A stretch of 64,000 nucleotides of DNA from Mytilus galloprovincialis (GCF_965363235.1 NC_134843.1:68363865-68427864), one strand, 5' to 3'; counted from the stretch's first letter, positions 35,151 through 46,846 are shown. Numbers and translations are program-made. Notes: generated by a model from the sequence alone, not told the origin.

Positions 35151-36435
35151 AATATTCGTATCAAAGATCATCTTTAACCAAAACGAAATAGCTTGTCTGA
35201 AATACAGTATCATTGCCTTTTACCAATATATTTTCTATTATTTGTAAATGTCTGTTATAGTTGATAGATATCGATATGTAACAAACAGCCGAAGATATAA
35301 AGCACGTAAAAGTATTCATCGTCCTTTAGATACGAGGTTGGGTTAGGCTTGGAGACTGGTATATCCGGTTTTAATAAGTTCCACTGCGGACTGTCACATG
35401 AACCTTGTGAACCATTTCGTACTTTTCTTTTAAATCTAAGGTACGACTCGGAGTTAGAGTACTTTATCCGGAGAGGGTGAATTTTCCTTTATTACATACT
35501 TTTGAATTATCTCTAACTTGTCCTCTAGATCAACTCAAAGCGGCAGGGTTAGATTATTAATTCGATTTGTTGAGGATTTTTGTGATGATATAACACCCAT
35601 ATGTGTTCTTGGAATAACATTTCGGACAAAATTAATTTCTAGTAAAGATAAAACTGATTTCGCCCAAGAAATTCCTAATGACTAAAACAATGTCCACTTT
35701 CTTGTCACTTATTTTTATAACTCAACGTCCTGTAGCTATGACGTAATCACAATATTTGTACTGATGTTACATGTAATATACCTCACGCAAAATACTTAGT
35801 CGCATCCCTCCATATCTTATAAGTCATAAATGTTGTCCGAAGTATTGTAACCGTAAGTCTGAAGTATTGTAACACATATAAACCCAAAAACAGGTTATCA
35901 TGTTTGCATGAATGATGCGATCATAAAATATTGTTCTTTTTTCCCCCATTATTGTAGAGATAGTTTATGTATTCTTGTGGAGCTGAAAACTAACGGAATA
36001 TATCAACAAAGCTAGACATCGCTATTTTTTTTTTATCGTTTTAGCAAGTATGCAATTTCTACATAAACCGCCATAGTTTTAAGATTTGTTAATTAAACTG
36101 TTCAAAAAAAAATGATTTGATCGCATCAGTAATACATCAATAATTACGTTTTAAAAGTTGGAGTAGATGTCAATTTAGTTGACCTTGGATGCACTTATTC
36201 GTCCTGAAAAGTTGGCCAAAACACTTTCGAAGACATTTTTGTTGAAAAGATTTGTTTACATGTAGTTTGAAACAGATTATTCAGAAAGGGTTTTAAATTA
36301 CTCAATTGGACAATAAGGGTGAGGTCATTCGATATACAAAACAGGATCTATGCAATTCCGTGTAACATGTTCTTTAAATGAAATGTTTATTGAAATATCA
36401 AATAATTTTTAACTATTATAATAAATTTGTTTCAG
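35151..36435. other. Upstream region of glycosyltransferase A1
   Basis: From about 35700 on, this matches the second block (from about 51050, and again 54780-55016 after the satellites). It contains the single-copy satellite ancestor at 35835-35895 and ends at a probable tttgtttcag splice acceptor at 36435. Confidence 0.55.
35835..35895. repeat. Single-copy ancestor of the two satellites
   Basis: Exactly one 22-bp unit (35835-35856, starting gtccgaagtattgtaacc) is followed by exactly one 39-bp unit (35857-35895, starting gtctgaagtattgtaaca and ending caggt). The flanks (ctcacgcaaaatacttagtc upstream) match the flank of the large arrays at 51181-54478. Confidence 0.85.
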
Positions 36436-36515
36436 ATCTATAGATGTAAATAGAGCTTAATTACATAGTTGTCGAAATAACTTATTACTGTAGTACTTAG
36501 CTATATACAGCTGAG

Positions 36516-37559
36516 ATGTTAAAAGACATAAAGCATAAGACATTAATGCTTGGTATTAATATGGTGTGTATAACTGGTTTTCTACTGACATTGATGAATA
36601 CCCAAGCAAACCAGAGCTGCAGTGAATTTATTAAAGACAGAACATTATTGACATTGACAAAACGAACCATCAACAAATCCAATGACATACAACTGGCTTA
36701 TACACGTAAAATCTTTATGAAAACGTCATACCCGATAGTAATATCACAACCGTACAAGATAAACAATGAAGGTATTTGTCGACGTGTTCCAAAGATAACA
36801 TGTATTGTGATGGTTCATACATCTCTCAACCATTTTGAAAGAAGGCGCAATATGCGGGAAATGTTTAACTCAACTTATTACAGTCCAAATATTATCCGTG
36901 TCATTTTCTTAATGGGACTGACAAATAATTCAACACTGCAGACTATGATTGAATACGAAAGCTTAGTAAATCAAGATATTGTTCAGGGATATTTTATGGA
37001 CACCTACCATAATTTGACAAATAAAGGAGTCATGGGTCTGAAATGGATTACAGATCATTGCAGAAACGCCGAGTTTGTAGCAAAAATAGACGATGACGTT
37101 TTTATGAATTTTCATAGAATATTTGAAAGATTAAAATTGATAAAAGATAGGCGAAAGTACTTGGTTTGTAATAGAATTAACGCAAATTCAAATTTCATAC
37201 AACGTGGAATAAACGATAAATGGTATGTACACAGAGATGATTTCAGAGGATTTGAATATTATCCATTCACGTCATGTAGTGGGTTGACCGTGTTCATTTC
37301 AATCGACTTAGTTCCCTTGTTATACAAAGCGGCATTAATATCGCCATTTTTCTGGGTGGATGACTTTTATCTTTTTGGTATTTTACCTGCAAAGATTCCC
37401 GGAGTTATTCACTATGGAATTAATGAACATGTTTCCCTCAATCATCGAAGAACATTTAACTGTTTCTCAAAGTATAAAGATAAATGTGAGTTATTTGTGG
37501 GTATTACAGATCCAGATAATAATCGTAAAATTAAAATTTGGGATGAGATCGGAAAGTAG
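36516..37559 (+). CDS. GT31-like beta-1,3-glycosyltransferase A1
   Basis: This is a 347-residue type II membrane protein with a short cytoplasmic tail and a signal-anchor at residues 9-28, then a lumenal catalytic domain. GT31 landmarks are RRRNMREMF (108-117, the R..R..R.T block), FLMG (131-134), NQDIVQGYFMDTYHNLT (152-168), the metal-binding KIDDDV with DDD at 192-194, YPFTSCSG (249-256) and VDDFYLFG (281-288, equal to the family's EDV..G with E replaced by D). N-glycosylation sequons occur at N32, N118, N137/138 and N166. The CDS is intronless; a probable 5' UTR acceptor (tttgtttcag) ends at 36435. By family it would transfer a hexose or N-acetylhexosamine from a UDP-sugar in the Golgi; donor and acceptor cannot be told. 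It is convergent with B1 (1.2 kb apart) and about 94% identical to A2. Confidence 0.88.
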   Translation: MLKDIKHKTLMLGINMVCITGFLLTLMNTQANQSCSEFIKDRTLLTLTKRTINKSNDIQLAYTRKIFMKTSYPIVISQPYKINNEGICRRVPKITCIVMVHTSLNHFERRRNMREMFNSTYYSPNIIRVIFLMGLTNNSTLQTMIEYESLVNQDIVQGYFMDTYHNLTNKGVMGLKWITDHCRNAEFVAKIDDDVFMNFHRIFERLKLIKDRRKYLVCNRINANSNFIQRGINDKWYVHRDDFRGFEYYPFTSCSGLTVFISIDLVPLLYKAALISPFFWVDDFYLFGILPAKIPGVIHYGINEHVSLNHRRTFNCFSKYKDKCELFVGITDPDNNRKIKIWDEIGK

Positions 37560-37768
37560 TTATAAAAAAAAACAATTTTATAATAGATTAAATGTTAATA
37601 TGGCTTTAATTTAAGACGTATGGTCTTTATATGCCAATAGGGATATTGGTACGCATGCTGCTACGTTGTTGTTGTACTATATCTAATGGACTTGTCGGCA
37701 ATTGGTTTCCCTGATTATATTTTTTATGTTTTGCATACTGTTACGAAGTTATGTATTATTATATTGTT

Positions 37769-37774
37769 AATAAA
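37769..37774 (+). terminator. Polyadenylation signal of A1
   Basis: AATAAA lies about 210 bp past the stop and is conserved at the equivalent place after A2 (56344-56349). Confidence 0.55.
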
Positions 37775-38771
37775 TGATTTAAGAACTGTGTGATTAATAA
37801 CAACATGTCAGGAAATGAAAATTACTTTCTTTATGATTGAGAAAAAACTTTAGCGAGTATTTATCACGAAGAAATGCATTATCGTTCTTTTACTAAGTTA
37901 GAATATGGTAACGAGTGTGATATATTATCGTTTTTCAGTCCAAACAAAGAGGGTACACGTATTATTACAACTACAAAATGTACGCAATGTCAAAACTAAT
38001 TTCTTTACACACTAAGGCCTAATTTCTGCAATTAAAACTGCAAATAAAACCGTAGCGTTATATATAAAAAAATATCATCAAATGCCCGAGAGGTTCAAAA
38101 TATATGTACACTATTTGAAACAGTAAAAAGCCAACCCTTTAACAGAAATGTTAACAAAAATGACCCTTGATACTCATTTCAAACTAACATTCAAATCATA
38201 TGTATTACCAATAATTCCAATCTACAGGGGTTGCAATACAGAATAATTCTTCTAATTTAAGGCACGAACGAACCTTTCTTCAGATTGAGGAGAATAATAC
38301 AAACAAGTAAAGTTTTGGGTGAGGAGGAGCCGAAACAATTGAACATTCATGTTGGACTTCTACGCATATATCAAAATTATGGGAAGACCTAATCTCTTGA
38401 ATGCAATGTATATGAAAATATAGATATTATATACATTGTTTTAGATTGAAAGTAACAGATAAGAACAATGCGAGTCTCAAAGATGCATATACTAAAAATG
38501 CATCAACATCGTTAATAACACTCTTATTGTTAGTCTCGACAGTTTGTTATACATCTATAGTTGAACAAGATGTTGTCTTACCGCATGTGGAGAAGTGAAC
38601 ATGCAATTTTAAACACAACACAAGTTTTATCAACCAGAAAAGGGAAAGACAAAAGCACAAAGGCAACTCTCATCCTATATAAGTAGAGGTAATAGACATT
38701 ATAATAAATGTCTTAATTGATTCGTATTAATTGAATAATCACAACCAACACAATATAGAATGTAATACCTT
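37775..38771. other. Spacer between convergent genes A1 and B1
   Basis: There is no gene. The whole spacer is duplicated with high similarity at 56350-57355. Confidence 0.6.
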
Positions 38772-39806
38772 TTAATGTATTGTTTTTATCAAAGAGTTCC
38801 AGATTTTGACCGTTGCAGTATTATCCTCAGGATCTGGCATACCCACTACCAAACCACATTCTTTTCTTTGCTTTCCAAAACAGTCAGCTGTGTATTGGTA
38901 ATTATATGAAACATTCTGATTGATGCCGTGGTGAACTAAAGCTGGAATCTTTGAGGGAAGTATTCCGAACAGATAAATATCCTCTATCCAAAAAAATGGC
39001 GACATTGATGCAGTGGTGTATAAAATCGGAATCAGATCTCGAGATATGAATACTGCCGGACCTAAACAAGAAGTATAAGGATAACGCAACATCCTTTTAA
39101 ACATATCGTTGTGCACATTCCATTTCTCATTAGTATCACGTTGTATTGGATATAAGTTTGGATTTACCTTATCGCACATTAAAAATCTCCTTTTGAATTT
39201 TATGAACGAAAAATGTTGAAAAATTTTAAAGAAGTTTACAATCACATCGTCGTCTATTTTGGCAGCAAATTCAGCATTTCGACAATTTTCGGAAATCCAT
39301 TTGAATCCCAACACTCCTTTATAAGTCAAATTTCGATATGAATCTATAAATTTACCCTGTATAATATCTCGAAAAACTAGATTTTCCTGTTCAATGGTGT
39401 GTTGTAGTGAAGAATTATAGACTTCCCCTAGAAGAAAGATCGCTCTTATAGTTTCTTCCTTGTAAAATGTCGAGTTCAAAAAAGTTTTCCTCATTACCTC
39501 CCTCCTTTCAAAATGATCGGGAGACGAGTACACCATTACAATACACGAAAGTTTGGAAATGTTTTTACAAATGTTCTTATTATTCATTTTATACGATTGT
39601 GTCAAAACTGTCGGATATTTTGATTGTATGGTAATATTTCGTTTACATTGCAGTTTTTGTATCTTAACCGTTCTTTGTATCGTTAAGTTTGTGCAATTAT
39701 CAGTACAAGAGTTCGTATGTAAAGAGGTTTTAACCATACATACAATTATAATACAAAATGTAAAGATACTGGTTGCCATTACTCTGAACTGTCGACCGTT
39801 CTTCAT
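38772..39806 (-). CDS. GT31-like beta-1,3-glycosyltransferase B1
   Basis: This is a 344-residue type II membrane protein with a signal-anchor at residues about 10-26 and an intronless CDS. GT31 landmarks are RREVMRKTF (101-109), FLLG (124-127), FRDIIQGKFIDSYRNLTYK (145-163), KIDDDV with DDD at 185-187, YPYTSCLG (242-249) and IEDIYLFG (274-281), which keeps the canonical E. Sequons are frequent, including N40, N57, N82, N111, N131, N159 and N298. It is a diverged paralogue of A1, sharing the SPFFW-[VI]-[DE]-D block and a Cys-rich C-terminal tail. It is presumably a Golgi enzyme; donor and acceptor are unknown. It lies tail-to-tail with A1 and is about 95% identical to B2. Frames on the opposite strand are shadows. 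Confidence 0.88.
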   Translation of the reverse strand: MKNGRQFRVMATSIFTFCIIIVCMVKTSLHTNSCTDNCTNLTIQRTVKIQKLQCKRNITIQSKYPTVLTQSYKMNNKNICKNISKLSCIVMVYSSPDHFERREVMRKTFLNSTFYKEETIRAIFLLGEVYNSSLQHTIEQENLVFRDIIQGKFIDSYRNLTYKGVLGFKWISENCRNAEFAAKIDDDVIVNFFKIFQHFSFIKFKRRFLMCDKVNPNLYPIQRDTNEKWNVHNDMFKRMLRYPYTSCLGPAVFISRDLIPILYTTASMSPFFWIEDIYLFGILPSKIPALVHHGINQNVSYNYQYTADCFGKQRKECGLVVGMPDPEDNTATVKIWNSLIKTIH

Positions 39807-41008
39807 CTTGGTTGTAATTTTAAATAATTCCTGTTGTTATATTACATTAGAGTATCTGAAAATAATTATACAAACTATTATTATCATGATTATCATGATA
39901 ACAAGAGTATGAGAAAGTATGTTATCCTTTTCTGTAAAATCAGATGTGTACTGTCAATGTTATAAAGGAAATGCGAATACTCATAGATCAAATATTTCCT
40001 ATCTCCCCAAGCCTTATATCATCAGGTAATGTAATTTTTACTTTCACTCTTTGATAACAATAACAGATATTGATGAAATATTTACAAATAAAACTGCGTT
40101 TTGAACGATCAGCATTGAATAAAATTTAAAAAAAATCTTTATACAAAAGGGTAAAAGTATATAAAACCGAAATAAAATTACGTAGTTATTTGGATATTGT
40201 TTGACTGTAATAAAAATTTGAAATATTACAGCATGTCAGATCCAATCCATTCCATTTACACGTCTCACTTTTGATTCACACGGAAGCGAATTTGAAACGT
40301 TTTAAAAATAAGTTTTAGTATGCAAATACATTTATTCAAAGTCATTTTTTTAAAAGAAAAAAGTTAAATATTAAATTTTTTAAAAGAAAAAGTTAAATAT
40401 TCACTTTTTTCTTAAATGTCGAAATTTCATGTCAAAAGTTGCCATTCTGATCGTTCACTTTTGCATGTCAAAAGTTTGACTCTAATAAATTTTCAATTGA
40501 AATAATAATTTCCGAAGTATCATATATTGTAAGGATGGAAAGTTGAATGAAATATTTAGATTATCTGTATCCTGTGTTTGCAAATTTATATTGACTGATA
40601 CATAACCATAACTTTAACTATAACACTAATGTTTCGTGGTACATTTTCATTAAAGCACAATTTATTTAACCTCGGCTTGTTTATTTGTTGGATTAGCGTT
40701 GACAGTTAACGTAATCAGACAACAAATGTAACAATATATACCAAGTTGCATAATCTAATAGTCCATTATCAATACAATTTGATAGAAATGGTAATTTCAA
40801 AGCACTAAAATATATTAGGTAATTTTATTCATATGAATCATTCAGAATATTATGAGTCCAGCTCGGCAATTTAGTTTTGTAATAGTGGAACTGCGTATCG
40901 TCGTAAATGTTCGCGTCCTGAAAATGCGACTCATATTTGCATATCACATGTATATATAATGTACATGTAACAGTCGGTTGCTTAATGCGCAATGCTTACC
41001 CAAATGTA
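39807..41008. other. Upstream region of B1
   Basis: There is no other gene. Nearly all of it to 40855 is matched by 58391-60387, so the duplicated B genes probably share promoter sequence. The reading tcaaattgaaacg-like blocks are not identifiable as regulatory sites. Confidence 0.5.
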
Positions 41009-41275
41009 TATCCCAAATTCATGTATTTGGTTTTGATGTTATATATATTAACGTGTCACGGTACTTGTCTATCCCAAATTCATGTATTTGGTTTTGATGT
41101 TATATATATTATTCTCGTGGGATTTTGTCTATGTGTGTTACATTTTAGTGTTATGTCGTTGTTCTCCTCTTATATTTAATGCGTTTCCCTCGGTTTTAGT
41201 TTGTTATCCCGATTTTGTTTTTTGTCCATGGATTTATGAGTTTTGAACAGCGGTATACTACTGTTGCCTTATTTA
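41009..41275 (+). repeat. Dispersed repeat, left arm of a long inverted repeat
   Basis: It contains cccaaattcatgtatttggt twice (59-bp tandem duplication, 41009 and 41068), then cgttgttctcctcttatatt and gaacagcggtatactactgt. The stretch 41056-41275 is the inverse of about 41970-42211. Confidence 0.75.
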
Positions 41276-41969
41276 CATTATTGAGAACGATAAAAATAGA
41301 AATATATTGACACCAAATTACCGATGACAGGACGAGAACTTTGTGCTGTTCGTTTAAAGTTTGTGTATTTTCGCAGTAGAATAGAAAGGATATAGAGTAT
41401 CCTTTTAAGACACGAAATCTGTACATGCACAACAAAAGCACAAAAAGCAAAGGAACAGCGCTTTCATTGCTGTTCTTCGTCTCAAATTCACAATGAGGCC
41501 TTGAACGTTGGTTCTCGTAACATCCGAACCATTATCTTTTTTTAGCGTTTTTTAAGACGATCAACATAGATACATGTATTATTTTTTATCAATTATGAAA
41601 CTTTGACGAGGTCAATACGTTATATATGTATTATATAGACCGAGGACGAAGTCCGATTATAATGTATTATAATCTAACAGGTCAATATATTATATATAGC
41701 GTATTGACTGAGTGAATTCAAAGTCCTTTATTTCTATATTACATAGTTATGTTAATAATGTATTAAGAAAATGGCTTTCAGTGTTCTTTCCGTGTATTTT
41801 TAAATTGTATTTTGCAAGAATTATAACATGTTATTTAAAATATCAATATGTTTTAACAACTTCATAGTTTGTTTCATTTAGCTTTTTTTGTATTCTGCAT
41901 TTATTTAACATAAAATTCTTGAAATATCCAGTGACGCTTCCTCTGTGGTTGTTATATGCGACGTCAATA
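41276..41969. other. Spacer of the long inverted repeat
   Basis: About 690 bp without recognised features, apart from short AT-rich inverted patches near 41625-41705. Confidence 0.4.
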
Positions 41970-42740
41970 AATAAAGGTAACAGTAGTATACCGCTGTTCA
42001 AAACTCGTAAATCTATGGACAAAAAACAAAATCGGGGGAACAAACTAAAACTGAGGGAAACGCATTAAATATAAGAGGAGAACAACGACACAACATTAAA
42101 ATGTAACACACACAGAAACGGACTAAGCATTAGACAAAATCCGATGAGAATAACAAATATAACTTCAAAACCAAATACATGAATTTGGGATAGAAAAGTA
42201 TCGTGACACTTCTTATAGTAATGTGAAGGGACACTCAAATATAAGAGAAAACAAACGACACAACAGACACACAACGTTAAAATGTAACACACACAGAAAC
42301 GAACTATAATGTAACAATGGCCATATTCCTGACTTGGTACAGGACATTTTTAAAGAAAAAAATGGTTGGTTGAACCTGGTTTTGCGGCATGCCAAACCTC
42401 GCCCTTTAATGGCAATGTTAAAAATTAATATTACAGGACTACACTACAAATAAATAGGAGAACATATTAGACGAAGAAACACATGAATAATAGCTAACAA
42501 AAGGTATCAGGTTTAAAATTCAATACGTCAGAAACGTGCCTCGTCCACACAAGACTCACCAGTGACGCCCAGATATAAAAGTTCGAAAGTCAAAAAAAGT
42601 ACAAAGTTGTACAGCAATGAGGATCAAAAGATCAAAAAGGTTGTGCCAAATACGGCTAGGGTTTTCTGCTTGGGATAAGAACATCCTTATTATTTAGAAC
42701 AATGTATGCTATTGCAAACAGTAAATTTTATCAAATGAAT
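41970..42740 (-). repeat. Long dispersed repeat, right arm of the inverted repeat
   Basis: It begins with the inverse of 41056-41275 and continues through gcatgccaaacctcgccctt to a gccagacgcgcg-type end at 42517-42740 (here cgtcagaaacgtgcctcg). That ties the two repeat motifs into one element family. The same acatgaatttgggatag motif occurs in the 3' region of the Penelope-like element near 43298. Confidence 0.7.
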
Positions 42741-43430
42741 ATAAAAGATATACATGATAAAACTGAAGTATTAACTAATTACAGAAAACAAAACCCGGAT
42801 ACATTACGAAGACCAACACAAAAAATAGACACACCCTAATTAGTCAAGGCCTCAACGCAAAAATTGAAAAAGTGACGTCACGTACGAAGTGGTGAAAAGG
42901 CACACAAATTACGTCATATTTGAAATTCTGAAACAGCACAAAAATGACGTCACATTTGAATGACTAAAACTATATCTCAAAAGTAAGATAGAATTAGGAT
43001 TGATTTAAAAATATTTGAACTAAATACTGATATTACATTTAATAACAATGCACATTGCAATACTTATTAATAGCAAACAGAGGTAGCAATTAACTATATT
43101 ATATAGCTATGTCCGGTTTGTTTTGAATGTAACTTCAAACGTAAAAAATCGTACAGATTACGTTGAACAAAATCAAATTTAATAAATGAAGGCGGTGATT
43201 AATTTTCTTTAACATAACACATGAATATAGTAAAAAAGACGTCCATACATTTGACAAAATCAGATGAGAATTACAGATATAACATCAAACTAAATACATG
43301 AATTTGGGATAGATAAGTACCGTAACACGTCTTATAGTAATGCGAATTCACACTCAGCAAAACAGTCACAATCGGGAATAAGTCACGTTCGGTAATTGAA
43401 AGATTAGACGACGTAATGACAAATCACAAT

Positions 43431-45624
43431 CTACCATGTGGTAAAAATGTACTTAGCTAGTTTGGTCAAACACACATCGTATGGATCAACCAATTCGTGA
43501 TGGTGTCCATAAAATTTACGGAGTGTCAATTTTAATGTGTCCTCCCCATAACTTTGTTGGATCAGTTTTTGTGTAAGGAGCACACTCCTGTATATGAAGT
43601 CCGTATAGTGTGAACAAGCACGAGAATAACGTATCAATTGTGATATGTAAACACCATACGAAGGGGCAGAGGATATGTTACTACTGAGAAATGGGAAATT
43701 GATAATTATGAAGTTGAAATCGTCCCGTTTATCATAGATTTTCGTGTGAAGTCGTCCATCTGCGTCAATATTGATGAAAAGATTAAGGTATGAATCAGTC
43801 CTTCTAGTATCAGTAGTATCCTTAATTTCAAGTTCGCTGGGATATATGAGATGTAAGTATTGGCTGAAATATGGGTTATTCAATGATAGAACATCATCAA
43901 TATATCGGAAAGTAAAATTAAAGAATTTCGCAAGGTGCTTTTTCTTTTTGTCTTTTAGAAGGTTCTGAATGAATTCTGCTTCATACGAGTACAAAAACAA
44001 ATCGGCCAGCAGGGGTGCACAATTAGTACCCATTGGAATACCGACTGTCTGTTGAAATATAAATCCTCCAAACTCAACAAATATATTGTCGATCAAAAAG
44101 TCGAGCATTTTGATAATATCATCTTCAGTATATTTTCTGGAAGATTCAGTGTGATTCTCCACAAAATATGAATTATTGTAACCCAAAACAAGAAATTTGT
44201 ATCTACGATTCCCATTTTTATAGAAAAAGCTCTGTTTTATGAGATGGTGAAGTCGATCTTTCAACTGAGCATGGGAAATAGTAGTGTATAGCGTAGAAAA
44301 ATCAAAAGTCTTTATGTTGCTGCAAAATTGCAAAGATTGTGATCGAAGATTAAGCAGTAGATCTTTCGAATTTTTGAGAATCCCCATCTGGTTAACACCA
44401 CTGGTAGAATATATCTCATCACAATATTTTTGAAGCCCATCTTTAACTGTAGAAAGAATAGTAGTCAGTACTTTAGAAAGATGTTTAGTCGAACATTTTG
44501 AAGACCCAGTTATGTATCGTTCGTTATATGGAGTTTTTTTTAATTAAGGTATCCAGTATAATGAAGGAAAATTTTCGTCCTTGGTAAATGATGTTAAAGA
44601 ATATGTAGGGTTACCAGTGGTTTTATTTATTCCAAGCTCTGTTGTGAGACATTGCAAATAATGTTTCTTTACATATGAAGACAATATTATTGGAGGCTTT
44701 ATCTGCTGGAACAACGACATATTTGTCATACAAAGAGGATAAAGCATCTGCAACATCCGGATTCTTGAAAGGGTTAGTAACTCTTGTACTCATACTACAT
44801 CGTAGTTTTTGTATGCGCCTCTGAATGCATGATCGAATAGCTTTGATCCATTCAGTCAAATTGTCCAGTTCTGGTTCGTCTGGTTCGCGCTTTACCCATT
44901 TTCTTGCATAGTCCTCAACTGCATCCGTCAGTAACTTGAAATTCTTTTTCCAGTTGATGGGCTTGGGGATTCTATATTTTGGTCCCTTTGCTAACAATTC
45001 TCTTAGTTGTTCATTGGTAACGATGCCAAGGTCACCAGTAATAACATGACCAGCTGGACTATAATTGTTTTGTGACGATGCACATGAGCAATCCGGAGGC
45101 TTGGATTTCGTACCTTTGAGGTTAAATGCCTCTAAAACTCTCTTGTGGTTGAAAATCTTGGATGCAATAGACTTGGTGTAAGTATAAGAAATAACAGGTG
45201 TATCTTTATTTTTGAAGTACTCAGGTATGGTTTTTTGTACAGATTTTTGATGGAAAATATTGCTAATATTTACAGCATCTAAACCTTTATTGGCGAATTC
45301 TACCTTAAAAAAATAACGTTTTTCCTCATTATTGGATGTAGTCGATACAGGTTTGAATAGTCTATGGTTAGCAATGTCCATGATTATTGCAACTAATCTA
45401 TACAAAACAGAACGAGAATCAGTAACGGAAGTATTTTGGGCTTCTTGAAATAGTAAAGAAAGTTTTGACAATAGAATGGAGTATAATTTAGTTCTGATAT
45501 GATGAATTCCTAAAGGTTTTTGAACAAACGTTAACAGACTATCAATTGTCATGGTGTGTACATCAGGTGGTATATATTTTCTGTTACCATGTCTTCTATT
45601 TCGTCGAGCAGAAGTATTAAACAA
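43431..45624 (-). pseudogene. Reverse transcriptase of the Penelope-like element
   Basis: The 333-codon frame 45624-44623 contains the linker with AGHVITGDLGIV and KGPKYRIPKPINW, then VVVPADKASNN, the DKG-type motif of this superfamily (here DKA). A one-base shift near 44670 moves the frame to 44756-43431. There a single in-frame stop at 44544-44546 follows LYWIP, and the palm continues with ERYITGSSKC, TFDFSTLYT, GIPMGTNCAPLLADLF and FRYIDDVL, the catalytic YIDD. The thumb region ends with KIYDKRDDF and YGVYISQLIRYSRACS. One frameshift and one nonsense codon make it non-functional, yet the palm is intact over 318 codons, so inactivation is fairly recent. Confidence 0.85.
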
Positions 45625-46242
45625 TTTTAAAGTATTTGACGGTACTACACCTGGGACTAGACAAAATACCTACACCATCAATTTTGTCATTGCATCCATA
45701 GGAAATGGCTGTTCCCAACTCTCTTATCCAAAAGTCTTCTCTTTGTAAACGATATGGTGTACTCAATATGGGGTCATTTGTTGGATGATATATTTTCTCT
45801 ATAATCAGGACTTTCATTGAAACAATAGAATGGTCAGGCTGATTGAAATGATTATAGAGAAATTTGTTGTTAGTAGGATCATTTACATTAGACCGATGAT
45901 CATTTATTTTAAAATTGAGTCTTTGTCGAGTTTCCCCGATGTTGATCAATACATTCAATACCGTACACAATATTGGAAGCGGTGCAATTCAAATCCTCAT
46001 GACTATATATGTGTATTGTAAATTTTGGTGGTTAAATTACTTTGAAAGTGGGTATCAGTTATTAGTATATCACAGGTTTTACAATTTTTACGGTAACATT
46101 TGGAAATAGAGCAATATTGATGGTTGTCATTGAAATCTAAAATATCTGAAAGTTGAACAGTACAGGGCCGAATATATGCAAACTTGTCTGAATTTTTATA
46201 GTACAATAAGGATTCAGAAGGCTGCACATGTGTCATTTTCAT
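45617..46242 (-). pseudogene. GIY-YIG endonuclease module of the Penelope-like element
   Basis: The first frame (46242-46003) carries a C-x4-C-x4-C-x2-C cluster (CSISKCYRKNCKTC). The GIY half (NIVYGIEC, near 45970-45995) and the YIG half (INIGETRQRLNF, near 45945) are in different frames. The frame from 45970 to 45617 continues through HRSNV, NHFNQPDHS, LQREDFWIRELGTA and YGCNDKIDG, the remainder of the domain. The module is broken by at least two frameshifts and one residue of YIG is changed to NIG. It would nick target DNA for retrotransposition if intact. Confidence 0.75.
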
Positions 46243-46250
46243 AGCATCAT

Positions 46251-46501
46251 TTAAGATGATGCTGGGGACACCTGATAATAAGATCCCATTTTGGCCCCAA
46301 AATATAGTAGTTTTACAAAGTTGTTAAAATGTCAACTTTAAGCTTTTTATTGGAAAGTAGAGTACTTCTGTTTCATGAATATGGGCTAATTTTGATTATA
46401 CAATGCACATGTATCGGCTACTAGCATCATTAAGTCATGCTAAATTACTGAAATCGACAAAATTTTAGCATTTGAGTTAATTTCTAAACTGTTTCCGTCT
46501 T
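46251..46501. other. Region upstream of the Penelope-like element
   Basis: No feature is recognised. The 5' end of the retroelement may extend into it. Confidence 0.3.
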
Positions 46502-46624
46502 AAATGGAAGTGGCCGCATTTGTGTTCATTCTTAATATATAAATTAATGTAAGTTGTATCTGATAATAATATATAACATATATAAAGGTTGATAATGAAC
46601 ACGGATGCGGCCACTTTCGTTTTT
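46502..46624. mobile_element. Small palindromic element, 30-bp arms
   Basis: The left arm aaatggaagtggccgcattt (46502) is mirrored by ggatgcggccactttcgttt near 46603, with about 62 bp of AT-rich loop. It resembles a short MITE. No target duplication is assigned. Confidence 0.6.
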
Positions 46625-46846
46625 GACAAAAACCATCTGAAATGTGACATATTATTGCATTATAGATTTTTTATATTAATGCTTGAATTTAAGCGTCTTA
46701 AATGACTAAATCAGTTAAAATCTTTCACATTAACTAATAGAATCGACTAAAGTTGACACTCAAGTGTCCAAAATCTTTCATTAGATGAACCTGAAGTTTG
46801 AGGCCAAAATCGATCCTTACCGTATCTACTCCTATAGCAAAATTTA

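Larger units (their letters stand above)
31700..40855. repeat. Segmental duplication block 1 (S2, satellite seed, A1, B1)
   Basis: Homologous in order and orientation to 48950-60387. Similarity ends near 40855, after atatattaggtaattt and the ttcagaatatt match. The blocks differ by the satellites, the retroelement in S2, and a deletion of about 0.6 kb between S3 and the block-2 satellite relative to S2. Confidence 0.8.
43200..46250 (-). mobile_element. Naiad-type Penelope-like retroelement, decayed
   Basis: Reading on the minus strand, the order is a Cys-rich GIY-YIG endonuclease module first, then a long linker, then reverse transcriptase. Canonical Penelope elements have the GIY-YIG domain at the C-terminus. 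The permuted N-terminal order, with extra cysteines before GIY-YIG, is the hallmark of the Naiad/Chlamys clade described in invertebrates. The 3' flank at 43200-43430 shares motifs with nearby dispersed repeats. Ends and target duplication could not be fixed. Confidence 0.8.

Noticed and set aside
39553..39912. 119-codon plus-strand frame opposite B1 (and the 130-codon frame opposite B2)
   Set aside because: These are antisense shadows of the GT31-like genes. Their conservation follows from the block duplication.
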